This document shows, piece by piece, positions 36,038-47,076 of a stretch of DNA of 64,000 nt. The stretch comes from Tiliqua scincoides (Eukaryota > Chordata > Lepidosauria > Squamata > Scincidae). The translations under genes and the position numbers were made by a program. The stretch's first letter is position 1. Every line of letters begins with the position of its first letter. The DNA lies in assembly GCF_035046505.1 (NCBI RefSeq), contig NC_089823.1, forward strand, positions 32,908,388 to 32,972,387. The letters run 5' to 3'. A model generated the notes under the pieces. The model made no database searches and was not told the origin of the DNA. It was given only the letters and a program-made list of their open reading frames with translations.

Positions 36038-36640
36038 ACCTCAGGCCTTATCCTATGAGCCATTTATTGCCAAAGGCCCATCTAGTCCAACTTTCCATAT
36101 CACACAGTGGCCCACAAGATGCCTCAGGGAGCACACAAGAGACCAACTTCTAACCTGTGATCGACTTTTCTTCCAGAAATCTGTCCTATCCCCTTTTAAA
36201 AGCACTCAGGCCAGACACCATCACCACATCCTGTGGCAAGAAGTTCCACAGATTTATTACCCATTAGGTAAAAAAGTACTTTCTTTAGTCTGTTCTAACT
36301 CGCCCGACACTTAATTTTAATGGTTGTCCCCTTGTTCTGGTGTTGTGTGAGGGAAATGAACATTCACTTTCTCCATCCCCGGCATATTTTTGTATGTCTC
36401 AGGGTGCAATCCAAACTCCTTATTGCAGTACTTTCCAGCACTGGCATAGCGGTGCCAATGGGACATGTGCTGCATCCAGCAGTTGGGTGTCACTCACAGA
36501 GGCCTCCTCAAAGTAAGCAAAGGTTTGTTCCCTTACCTCAGAGCTGCAGAGCTGCATTGCCCTTATGTCAGTGCTGGAAAGCACCGACATAAGGGGTTAG
36601 GATTGCGCCCTCAGTCATGTTCCCCTGATGCTTCACCGCA
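36038..36640 (-). mobile_element. CR1 LINE 3' end, old, split by a TIR element
   Basis: On the minus strand, 36400 down to 36038 matches the CR1 3' region: AACACCAGAACAAGGGGACA, then CTTGCCACAGGATGTGGTGA, then GCTTTTAAAAGGGGATAGGA, ending in GTTGGACTAGATGGGCCTTT. The few bases at 36612-36640 (GTCATGTTCCCCTGATG) continue the CR1 upstream of the insert at 36401-36611. It is more diverged than the two long CR1 copies, so it is older. Confidence 0.8.
36401..36611. mobile_element. ~210 bp TIR element inserted in a CR1 tail
   Basis: Left GGGTGCAATCCAAACTCC is inverted on the right as GGGGTTAGGATTGCGCCC. The CR1 on both sides gives the empty site: TCTCA before and TCAGTCATG after, so the target duplication is probably TCA. 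Interior GCCAATGGGACATGTGCTGC and CAGAGGCCTCCT also occur in the element at 46266-46445, joining the two families. Confidence 0.72.
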
Positions 36641-38480
36641 ATCGGGGCACCATCACTGAAAAGGCCCTATTCCTTGCTGCCATCCCCCTCACTTCCATTA
36701 ATGGAAGCATGGTTTAAAGAGTCTTCCTGGATAACCTCAAAGGATGGGTCAGATTATATGAATGGAAACGGTCCCTCAAATACCCTGTCCTGAGCCATAA
36801 AGGTCCTTAAAAGCAGATGATGACCAGAAATAAGCATTTTGTTCTCAAGTAGGAACTCATTAGATTTCTTCCTGCATTGTCAGAGGACAAGTACTCTTTT
36901 TTTAAAAAAAAAATGTTACAAGTTAGTTTTAACCCTTCATGTGGGCAAGAGGTTTTAATGGGAAATGACTGCTTGGATGGATGCTAAAGCTTAGTAGAAC
37001 AGAATAAGTATAGCAGACATGAAAACCCACATTCAAAACCTAGTCATGGACTAGCAGCAGCTCCTTCCTCCATCCAGCGCTGCTCAAGGAAGAAGGGGAG
37101 GGAAAGTCATCACAATTCCATATCACCTCTCCCCAACCACCCAGCTGCTCTCAATGTCCCAAGTGAGCAAGGAGACCATGATCTGGACCATGCCTTCACC
37201 CTCCGCCTTTCTCTTCTCTTCTCTGCTCTGCTCTTGGTGCACAACCTCTATCCACCATGCCAGTCCTGTTTCAAATGAACAGAAAGAGCAGAACATGCTG
37301 GATGCTCCAGCACACTCCATGCCAAGAGCAGCCCAAGGTAAGAGAAGGGAAAGAGGGGTACAAGTGAATGAGCACAAGCCTTGGTTTGTCTTCCTCCTCC
37401 TTATCCACAGGTGGAATATGCACACTTGCACATGCACAGAAAATGGCAGGGAGCAGAAGAATGGGGGAGGGGGATTCAGGCAACAAGCAGGCATGGGCTA
37501 CCCTTGACCCAGAGACAGCTATTTTTGTCAACAGGAAGAGAAAGAATAGTTGAAGCTTCTAGAAACAGTCTGCTTAATATGACATCCTGAAATAAATTGT
37601 GTTTTGCATGAGTGAGTGTGTTTATTTAAATGCCTTACTACCACCTCCTTTGAATTTTATTTTTGGATTTGTACAACCTAAACAACATGGTGGTATTACT
37701 GACAGGACACACAGATAAGTTTGCCAGCCTCTTTCTCTGTCTTTATTTCCTTCTTCTTTTCCTTTGCCTCTTCCCCTCACCCACTTTTGTTCATTCACAT
37801 GCAGCAAACACTCCTGCCCTCTCACTCCTTTCCTCCCACAGCTCCCCCCCACCACCACCTTTACATCATGCTCAAGTCACCATGGAAACCATAACACAAG
37901 CAGCTGGCTGCTGTGATGAGGATGCCAAGAATTCACCGAGAAAAGTCATTGGCAGGAAGGCAGAAAACAGCAGCAGCAAAACGGTGTCCGAGACCTTCCT
38001 GAAGAGGAGTGATTTTCCGCCCTTTCAGAGATGTTGCTGGAATAGGAGATGACAGGTTAGTTTCCTTGTGAAACAAGGAAAAGCAAGGTGTAGGTGAGAC
38101 ACACCCAAACCTTCTCCAAAGCTGGAGGAATAAATTTATTCCCCCTTCCCACATTCCATGTTTGCAGTGTGGATCACACCCCCCCCCCCACCGTGCAGCT
38201 TCAGAGTTTAAGCATATCTCTTAATCATGCATTAATTGTAACATGTAATGAATCAAGACATTTGCCATTCCTTTTCCTTAGGGAAAAACCCCTCCTCAAC
38301 GATATGGATCATCAGCTATGTGAGATTGTTTCAGATGTCGTACAATCATCATCATCAGAGCAGAGCAAAATAAGGTTTCCTGGGACATATTTTATCATGT
38401 ATAAAAGCCAGTATCCACTGAACAAGATGACCGTCAAATAGTGAGGCAGATAGTTAACTTCAGACAAAACTGTGTGTGAG

Positions 38481-38565
<85 letters not shown>

Positions 38566-39778
38566 GGAACAATTTTTAAAATATCAGTGAGTGGCCTGGA
38601 GTTGTGCGGACATAACATGTTCTCTGGCACACCAGAGCAAAGAAAGGAATTGAATTTTCATTGAGTTTTAACCTAGGGTCTTCTTTAGTGAGCAATCTTT
38701 TCTACTGTTACTGACAGATGCATTTACTCCTGCTTTTTGAAAGGTGATAAACAGGGAACACAAATCCAACCCATGTCCCCGCTATGAACCGCTATCAGGC
38801 AGTAAACGTGTTTATATCCTTCTTTTGATTAAATTGCAGTTTGCTGTTGGTTCATGTGTCACAGCCCTTCATTCCTTTCGGGCACCAAAGAGCTTTTACT
38901 TCCAGACATTTTTCTTCACATTTAGGTTTGGATTTTCAGTGAGGCAACAACACCTGTTCTGTGAGATCTTTTTCCTTGGCTTAAACAAAGACTGGGAAAA
39001 TTGACAGGTAACTGCCTCTTAGGGCTTTTCTGCACAACCCACTTTAGTGCAATAAATACACACTGGAACGTGTATAGGCATTCCCATCCTGCAGTGATAG
39101 CTTGCCAGTGGTTCAAAAGTACTGGAGAAGAAGTCTTGTTGCTAGGGTGAAAATCCTATTTTCCTCCTTAAGAAAACAAACTGAATATGTATGTTCCAGA
39201 ATTGGAAAAAATATATCAAAGAAAAGAAAAAGATACAGAAGCAAATATTCTGAAATGGCAGAGCATTGCTGAGAGAGACTCCTCTCTCTCCCTCCCTCTC
39301 TCCCTCCCCCCCTTTTAAATGGTCTTAAGAACAGTCTTGCAATACAAAAAAGCACTGATCCTAGAAATAAAGAGCTCAAAATTGCAGGTGCAAGGGAGAG
39401 CCTGTGGCCTGCATCCACACTATCACAGCTGGACCATGGGCAGACACCATAAGAGAGTCAGAACCAGGATAGACACCAGGAGTCACAGAAAGATACACAT
39501 CAGAACCAAGAAGATTTTGTGGATCAGGCAAAGCCCCAGAACAATGACAAAGCCCTTTATCTTCCTGTTCCAGAAGGATCTAATGGCCATGTGAGGTAGG
39601 TGGGATCCAAGCCAGAGCCTGAGAGCTTTCATTCTTGTAATGATATTCCAAACCAAAATTCTGGCAGTTTCCCAAAGGGGACAGCCTAAGGTTCTCTCAG
39701 GTCCATCCCAGACAGCTTCTGGCTTTCAGTGATGTCACAGGCACTATCCAATAAGTGCTCATGATAGCCATGCAAATA
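36641..39778. other. Unassigned 3.1 kb with one microsatellite
   Basis: Several overlapping frames at 37120-38050 lack motifs or consistent coding signal. C runs at 37840 and 38180. Confidence 0.4.
38484..38562. repeat. (CT)n(CA)n dinucleotide microsatellite
   Basis: About 40 bases of CT repeats run into about 35 bases of CA repeats. Open frames over it are low-complexity artefacts. Confidence 0.95.
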
Positions 39779-39875
39779 TACTATAGCAGTGGGTTTTTTG
39801 GGGGTCGGGACCCATTAGGTGAGTCGCGAGCCAATTCCAGGTGGGTCCCCATTCATTTCAATATTTTTTTTAATA

Positions 39876-40914
39876 CAGTAGAACCTCCAAAGTTGACCAC
39901 CTCTCTATAATGACCACCTCCTTAAGTTAACCTAATTTTCACAGTATGGACAGGCACTGCATATACACTATGGGAGACCAACCTTCTCTATATTGACCAC
40001 CTCCATAAGTTGTATCTTGACCACTGCACAGAGTATTAATTTACCCTCTGTAAGTTGCACACTGAACGCGATACTGTGGGCCTATGTTTTGTCTGGTTTG
40101 TCCCATCTTGGAAAAGCAAGAAGCCATGTGACAATCCCTCCCCTACGCCTGCTAGCACGTGTGCGATAGGGTTTTTATACGTGGGCACACTACACATAGC
40201 CAACAGACCTGTGCTGGCTGCCGATTGTACCTGGACATGTACCAAGTTGTGAGGGACATGAGGTTGCTTGTGCATAGTGAAGCCATTGTCCTTTCACTTT
40301 GGATCCCATCACCAGTGCATTACTTTACACTTACATTGAAACACAACTGCTATATTGCTGCCTATTCCCCGGTTTGGAGAGATCCTTCTGGAGCACTTCA
40401 CAATCCCTTCTGGTCTTCACCACTCGGAAAAGTTTAGTGTCATCCACAAACTTGTCCACCTCCCTGCTTATCCCTGTTTCTAGGTCATTTATGAAGATGT
40501 TGAAAAGCACCAGTCCCAGGACAGATCCTTGAGGCACTCCACTTTCTACCTCTCTCCACTTTTTTTTGTCAATTGCGCATTGACACCCACTCTCTGTTTC
40601 CTGGTCCTCAACCAGTTCCCAGTCCATAAGAGGACCTGTCCTCTTATTCCCTGATTGTGGGCTGTTTATTCTCTGTCTCTTGATATAGATATAGATGATA
40701 TAAATAGTAAGCATCACAAGAGGATCAATTCTCATTGATATTTGCAATAAAACTTTTTAAAAATCCAATCTAAATAATAACTTGGCCTTGCATTTGTTGT
40801 CCTGGGAGCTAAACATGATAATATTTAAATGCCTTTTTTTCCATATTTGACCACCTCCCTATGTTGACCAATTCCTCCAGTTCCTTGGGTGGTCAACTTA
40901 AAGAGGTTCTACTG
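39876..40914. mobile_element. Tigger-like (pogo/Tc1-mariner) non-autonomous element
   Basis: Left end CAGTAGAACCTCCAAAGTTG is inverted at the right as CAACTTAAAGAGGTTCTACTG, reading TTGACCACCT next to both ends. It is flanked by TA on each side (39874-39875 and 40915-40916), as for Tc1/mariner-pogo elements. Sub-terminal TTGACCACCTCC motifs repeat several times. No transposase is seen; the only coding remains inside are a CR1 fragment. Confidence 0.82.
40318..40655 (-). mobile_element. CR1 reverse transcriptase fragment inside the Tigger-like element
   Basis: The minus strand encodes EVESGVPQGSVLGLVLFNIF then INDLETGISREVDKFVDDTK, matching the CR1 RT around its catalytic motif (FVDD here) at 32230-32450. 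Both CR1 ends are missing. It was either inserted truncated or taken up by the DNA transposon. Confidence 0.85.
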
Positions 40915-41540
40915 TATATTAGACTTGATACTACCGTGGTATGTAAACTGCATTTGGGGAAATGTGACAGACCTGTACTTTTAACAAGCTACTATGTATA
41001 TTCTTTAACAATGATAGTCAATGGGACTTACTCCTGGTTAAGTATGGGTAGGATTTCAGCCTAGGATTGTCAAAAATTTTCCTGCTTGATGATGATGTCA
41101 CTTCCAATCATGACATCACTTCCGGTGGGTCCTGACAGATTCCCATTCTAAAACATGGGTTCTGGTGCTAAATGTGTGAGAACCACTATACTATAGAATT
41201 ACTCAGTAGCAATGGTGGTACAGTGGAAGAGATCGTTATTGTACCTGAGACCTTCTCAATTGTACTTTGAGTTCTAGGTACCACGCAATGATAGTGCAAC
41301 CTGAAATGAGGGCAGCTGTTAATTCTATACCTAATTAGATGTCTAATTAAGCCTACACAACCAAAATGATATGTGTGCAGCTCTCTCTCTTTCTCTTCTC
41401 CCCCCCCCCCCATGAAACATTTGTATAAATTCTCATTTGTGACAACTTGTCCATGTGTTGTTGCTTGGTACTGCTTCTGTTGTAGAAATACCATTTTCAG
41501 AGCACTTTTTTGTGCAAACCCAATACTCATAAGAAGCTCT

Positions 41541-41687
41541 TGGTTGGCAACCTTCAGTCTCGAAAGACTATGGTATAAGCCTACAACACCTGGTATTCTC
41601 ACACGGTCTCCCATCTAAGTACTAACCAGGCCTGACCCTGCTTAGCTTCTGAGATCAGCCAAGATCAGGCATGTGCAGGGTAACAGT
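41541..41687 (-). mobile_element. 5S rRNA-derived SINE with the RTE-type LINE tail
   Basis: Read on the minus strand, it starts with a 5S rRNA-like head that keeps the 5S internal promoter region (AAGCTAAGCAGGGTC, then GGCCTGGTTAGTACTT, then GATGGGAGACC). It then passes into ATACCATAGTCTTTCGAGAC and ends GAAGGTTGCCAAC, the same 3' end as the LINE at 7422-11708. The first dozen or so bases of 5S are replaced. Flanks AAGAAGCTCT (41531-41540) and AAGAAGTTCT (about 41696) may be the target duplication. RNA polymerase III transcription from the 5S-type promoter is expected from the family; retroposition by the LINE is inferred from the shared tail. Confidence 0.88.
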
Positions 41688-41694
41688 TGCTATC

Positions 41695-41875
41695 TAAGAA
41701 GTTCTGGTACTGAGTCAAACTATCAAGGTCTGTATTGTTTGCAGTGCCTGGAAGCAGCTCTCAGCATCTCATGGAAGGGTCTTTCCCAGTCTTATTTGGA
41801 GATGCAAGGGATTGAACCTAGAAATTTTGGTATGCAGAGCACATGCTCAACCACTGACCTTCTGCCACAGCCATT
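41695..41875 (-). mobile_element. tRNA-headed SINE, reverse orientation
   Basis: The minus strand has an A-box-like GGTCAGTGGTTGAGCA, a B box GGTTCAATCCC (41808-41818 region), then AGAGCTGCTTCCAG and CAATACAGACCTTG. Same kind as 26020-26227. It abuts the 5S SINE at 41541-41687. Confidence 0.72.
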
Positions 41876-44800
41876 TGATATTTCTTTTGAAAAAGACAAA
41901 TAGCTCAATCCCATGGGATGAAAGCACTAACAAACGTGTTCCATCAGTTCTGGCTGCAGAAAAGCAGCCTGTGATATTCATTTCTGGGTTGGGCCCAGGG
42001 GGCGGGGCTTTCTCCTGAATAGCAGGAGCTAGGATTGACTTACCCCAGCTGGGAAGAAGGCAAGGAGTCCTTGAGATTGGTCTGCACTGTCAATTTAATC
42101 TGGTTAACACTTTTACATTCATTAGGGCCTTGTTACACCACAAGGGCCCCAATCCACAGTCTAAGGTGTCCCCTTGTGGTGGGGCGCCCTGATTCCCCCC
42201 CCGTGGTAGGGAGAAGGCCCAATGGCTTCTGGGGCACACCTTGGTTGCAGGGTTCCAGGGTCCCCTTCCAGACGTGGTATCTGCAGCCCACCTGGTTGTC
42301 CAGCAAGCTCTTCCCCCAGGGTTGAGGGGCCTCCCTGCCCAAGCTAGCTGGCCCCTACCAGGCCAGGGACAGGAAGTGGTAAGGGCCATGGGTCACTTAC
42401 ACTTCCCCTTGTCATCTTCCCCAAGCAGGAGCCCAAGGAGGAGCAACCTCCTCCTTATGAGCCCATCAGCTGGCTTGGCTGGCTCTACCCTTCCAGCTCC
42501 AGGAATGGCCTGAGATCTTACTCCATCCTGTGGCCTAGCCAAGCAGCTGCATGCCTCAGCATCTCAGCCGTGAGGCCAACTTTGCAGCCCTGCCCCCTAG
42601 GCATATACTTGGCACTGCAGCGCCGAGGCTCCAGGGCCAATGGGGCTGTGCACCCACCAGCCTCTCAGCCTGCTTGGGCTCTTCCTGGCCGGCAGGACTT
42701 TGCCCCATGGCTGGCACAGCCTCCTGGCTCCCAAGGAGACCATTGCCATGGAACTGGTGGCAGTCATAAAGCACTTTCCAACAGCACACTGTTGGGGCAA
42801 TGGTGAGTAGGTCAGAACCTTCCTGCACATATTGTTGGAGCTCCATGCCCACTAAGGAAGGTAAGATGGCAAGGGGTGGCAGACAGGGCAGGGAGGGGGC
42901 AAAAACTGGGTGGGGAGGTGGGCATAATGGGACAGGGAGGCTGCACGAGGGGTGGATCCAGCAGCGATGGTGTGCGCCAGATCCTATCCCTTTTGGCAGC
43001 AGCCTTTCCGCCCCCTTTCTACACTCAAGCAAGGGGATTCAAATCTTCTTTCCTTGCTGAAACCTCCTGATCCACTGCCCACCCCACCCCCACGCCATAC
43101 AGCACATCTGTTTTTGATGCTGCTGCACCAATGACAGGGGAAAGGATAGGACTGGGCTGAAAGAAAGATAAGGGTACCTTTAATAATAACAGTATTTATA
43201 TACCGCTTTTCAACAAAAAGTTCCCAAAGTGGTTTACAGAAAAAAAAAATCAAACAACTAATGGCTCCCTGTCCCAAAAGGGCTCACAATCTAAAAAGAT
43301 GCCAAAGATACCTTTCTGCTGCTCCCACTGTTTTGTGATCTTTAACAGTTTCTGTTTTTCCTTTCTGTAGGCTGTGTGCTCCCCTTTCCTGTTGTGAAGC
43401 ACACGTCTGTTTCAGGGGAACAAATAACCGTGTGGCTATTTCCTAAAGCAAAGTTATCCTCCACTTTGTTCAAAACATACCAAAGACTGGGGACTGAGAA
43501 TGTTGTGTGCCCGCGCAATTGGGGCACACTTCTTGCTCCTGCACACATTCTCCTCCAGCTTGCTAAATCACTCTAGTCATTATTGCATTCTGCTTTCCCA
43601 GAACTTGACCATCGGATCATCCCTTAATGCACAGAAACGTGGATATTGCTTTTGTTACTGCTGCCTGATGTCACTCTGCAAATGTCCATCACTCAGTACC
43701 ATTAGTTAATTGTAAGATTTCATGCAATCTAATAGGCATGGCTATTAGGCAGCCACATCTCAAACCTGTCTCAGCTGAAAAATGTCAAGCATTATCGCTG
43801 TCAGTTCCATATAAGCCTCTTGCATTCTATTTGTTGTGTTTGCATGTACTCCTATTTTCCCAGTCAATGAAAATGCTCTGAAATAAAGCCTCTTACCCAC
43901 CAGAAGTATACTTATGCAAGGCGTATCAAAAATGCACATTCAAACCTTAATGTTTTTGTTCCTGCAAACACTATGAAATAAAATGAACACTGTGTCCTTC
44001 AGCGTTAGACTGTGTCCTCTAAGATCACTGTTATTACTGAAGGTCTGAACATGTCAAACGGATGCACTTTCCTTAGCAGCCTTTGTCATTCAACCTGCTA
44101 CTGAGCTACTATAGATGACTGCAGAGACCTTTTTGACTTTGGCTGATCAGGAAACCATTGCTTTCCTGCTCTGATTGCAACCGTGACATAATACTGATTC
44201 ACCCATTTGTGATTTCCAGGCATGCATATTCTGATCTGAAAACCACTAATTATCTCTGAGACCAACACTACTACACCGTTTGTATAACTTTCATCTAACT
44301 GCAAAAGTTCTCAGTTCCATTTGAAGTTTAGCCGTCGATCCCTCCTCCTTCTCCATTCAGGCACCACCAATAATAATTATATTAATCAGATACTATAGAA
44401 TAAGTAATGATCGTTGCCAAAGAATGAAGAAACCATAATTGTTGAACTATCTTCTGCAGGTCATTACAATGTTATATTTCTCATCTCCTCCGAGAATCAA
44501 ATGAAAGACCTTCTGGTTAGCTTTCTAATAAGGCGAAGACAGCCATAAGGCAATTGAGTTGATTTAATTAATAACAAGTTTTTCAGTTAAATCACTATTT
44601 TCATCTTAATTAATGTGTGTACAGTATGCCAAAGACACATACTGTACACAGGGAATGAGTGCCCTCACTCCTCTTTAATTTATACAGTTTGTGCTCTTGT
44701 GCTACTGACCTCTGTTGATGATAGCACAACTGAAGGCCATGGGCTGAAGGCAAAAGCAAGGCTTAATCAGTCAAGAGTCAGTAGACATGCACTCTGCACT

Positions 44801-46265
44801 GAGAATAAGAGACAAAGACCTGATCCATACATGGACTAGAATGAAGATAAAATCATGATGTAATAGAATGGGTAGTAGTACTTCAGACTGCAGGTAGGGG
44901 GTCACTTTATTGAATGCTCTCCTACAGGAATAAAAAGACTCATCACTGGCATGCCTGGGGGGGGCAAAACGCTAAGTTCCTTCAAGCATCTGCCACTGGT
45001 TTACAGTGGTCCCTCCTCCTCACCTTCAGAGCACGTCACAGAGCAAGTTGCAAAAGCACAGTTGCATTCACAGATGAGGCAAGACAAAGCTGATCAATCC
45101 GGTAAAGCAATAGGTCCAATTGATTCATGGATGCAAACCACCATCAGAGGTGAGGTGGGGCTAGTAACCAAAGACTGCCCCAGTGAAAGGATGAATAAGG
45201 AGCAATATGCAAACACAAATGGAAGAGGGACCAGGATAGGTTCAAGGAGGAGACAACTGGCAGAATGTGAAGCAAGTACAAATTTAAGGCAAAGAGTCCT
45301 TTAGCAACTCTTTAGGAAAAGTCCAACTACCAGTAATCTGTTGTTTGCATATGGGACTACAGAATATGGGAGTCAGCAAAAGACAGTCATTTGTACTGGG
45401 GTTGGCTATGCAATGCAGCAGTTTTACTGCAGCAGATGTTCTGCTGGGCATCTTCATGGACTGAAGATCACTCATGAGTCCATCTTCATGAACTCTTCCC
45501 TAAACTTGATTCTTTTGAACTAGCCTGGGGTCTATATAGCTTAGGGGCCAAGGCATGGAGCTTCCTGACTGTGTATGAGTCTTTCAGATTTGATGTAATA
45601 TTGCAAGAAGAGTACTGCAATATCAATGAAAAAAACAGTTTTCATTCAACATAAGCAAAATATAAAGCATGTGATTCATTTCAGCTCTAAAAGGAGCAGA
45701 GGCACACAAGGAAAAAAACTCAAGACAGCAACTCTAGTGTCAACAGATAAATTGCTGAAAAAGATGGTACTCCAAGATGTTTCTCATAGAAATGCAATGA
45801 GTAGTTGGGAAAGGAAAATCCTCTTTTTCCTTCTTCAGGCTTACTCTCCCTTGAGGGTAAGTATAATCTTCTGTATGATAACTAAAGGTCACTTTCTTGC
45901 ATGGTAGGACATGGCTGTGATACCCAAGTGTGAAAATAACTTGAGAATATGTGAGGAATGCAATTCATACACATTTCTCAGGCACAACATTTGTATGTGA
46001 CCCCTACTGCAGAAATGGCTCTGAAGTTTGGGAGTTTCGCCTCGAGTTAGACACGTTTATTGCAGAACTGTTTATATAAGCACACCCACGTCTTTTAAAA
46101 GTGACTACCTATGGGATTAAATGTGAGGGGGGGGGGGAAAAAACCTGAAACAAAATCATTGCAACAGGAGAAGATGCACATTTTGCACAAAATGCAAAGA
46201 CAGCCATAGTAAAAGCTTCGGTCTTCATGGAAGGACACAAATTAAAACTTGGGTTAATTGCTTGA
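41876..46265. other. Mostly unassigned 4.4 kb
   Basis: GC-rich frames at 42090-43070 overlap on both strands without motifs and may lie in a large TIR element (right end GGATAGGACTGGGCTGAAAG near 43146). 43306-46265 appears to be single-copy sequence with an AT-rich, TAAT-containing patch at 44360-44620. Confidence 0.4.
43181..43305 (-). mobile_element. LINE/SINE 3' tail fragment, L2-like, second copy
   Basis: Minus strand: GATTGTGAGCCCTTTTGGGA, then TTGTTGAAAAGCGGTATATA, ending TACTGTTATTATT. It is longer than the copy at 14655 and shares its tail. Confidence 0.55.
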
Positions 46266-46445
46266 GGGCCCAATTCTATCCAATTTTCCAGTGCCGATGC
46301 AGCTGCGCCAATGGGACATGCACTGCATCTTGTGGTGGGACAGTGGTCACAGAGGCCTCCTTAAGGTATGGAAACATTTGCTGCGTTTCCTTGGGGCTGC
46401 ATTGCAGCTGCACAACTGCTGGAAAATTGGATAGGATTGGGCCCT
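46266..46445. mobile_element. ~180 bp TIR element (GGGCCCAATCCTA family), second copy
   Basis: Left GGGCCCAATTCTATCCAATT and right AATTGGATAGGATTGGGCCC are inverted over ~24 bases. The interior GCCAATGGGACATGCACTGC and CACAGAGGCCTCCTTAAGG link it to 36401-36611. Confidence 0.78.
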
Positions 46446-46705
46446 ATGTCATGTGCCAGAGCACTGTGATGTAATTGCCTGACTGTTGTGGAGAGGTACT
46501 ATGGTTGCAAGATCCCTGCCTAAATAATGTACTTAAAATCATTAAATGCTCTGAGACCCTGAGTATGGTTGTAGCCCCTGTACCTTCCATCATTCCATCA
46601 ATTTATGTATGTATTTATTTATTTTTAAATGTGTATGTCACTTTTGCCTTCTGGTTCCCCAGCAACTAACAATACCTTTAAAACACAAAATACAATATCA
46701 TACAC

Positions 46706-47068
46706 CAGTGGTTCTCACACTTTTAGCTCTGGGACCCACTTTTTAGAATGAGAATCTGTCAGGACCCACCAGAAGTGATGTCATGACCGGAAGTGACATC
46801 ATCAAGCAGGAAAAGTTTTAACAATCCTAGGCTGTAATCCTACCCACACTTACCCAGGAGTAAGTCCCATTGACTAACATTGTTAAAAGCATATACAGAG
46901 TAGCCTTTTCAAAGTACAGATCTGTCACATTTTCCCAAATGCAGGCACATACCGTGGTAGCATCAAGTCTAATATATTAACAATAAAATATTGAAATGAA
47001 TGGGGACCCACCTGAAATTGGCTCATGACTCACCTAGTGGGTCCCGACCCACAGTTTGTGAAACACTC
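46706..47068. mobile_element. Non-autonomous hAT-type element, uninterrupted reference copy
   Basis: Ends CAGTGGTTCTCACACTTTTA and GTTTGTGAAACACTC are inverted; exact 8 base flanks TCATACAC (46698-46705 and 47069-47076). It includes GACCGGAAGTGACATCATCA and an internal half foldback MITE at about 46837-46880 (GTAATCCTACCCACACTTAC then CAGGAGTAAGTCCCATTGAC). Confidence 0.9.
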
Positions 47069-47076
47069 TCATACAC

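Larger units (their letters stand above)
39787..41188. mobile_element. Non-autonomous hAT-type element, interrupted by a Tigger-like element
   Basis: Exact 8 base flanks TACTATAG (39779-39786 and 41189-41196). The outer parts (39787-39875 and 40915-41188) match the uninterrupted copy at 46706-47068 in reverse: shared GGTCGGGACCCA, GTGGGTCCCCATTCATTTCA, CTACTATGTATATT-type text, GATGTCACTTCC and GTGGGTCCTGACAGATTCCC. It carries half of a ~90 bp foldback MITE at about 41011-41062, as does its relative. Confidence 0.88.

Noticed and set aside
37120-38052. Possible coding exons in overlapping frames
   Set aside because: No recognisable domain, and frames are open on both strands without consistent splice sites.
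42090-43070. Several overlapping GC-rich frames on both strands
   Set aside because: They overlap one another and lack motifs; base composition explains them.
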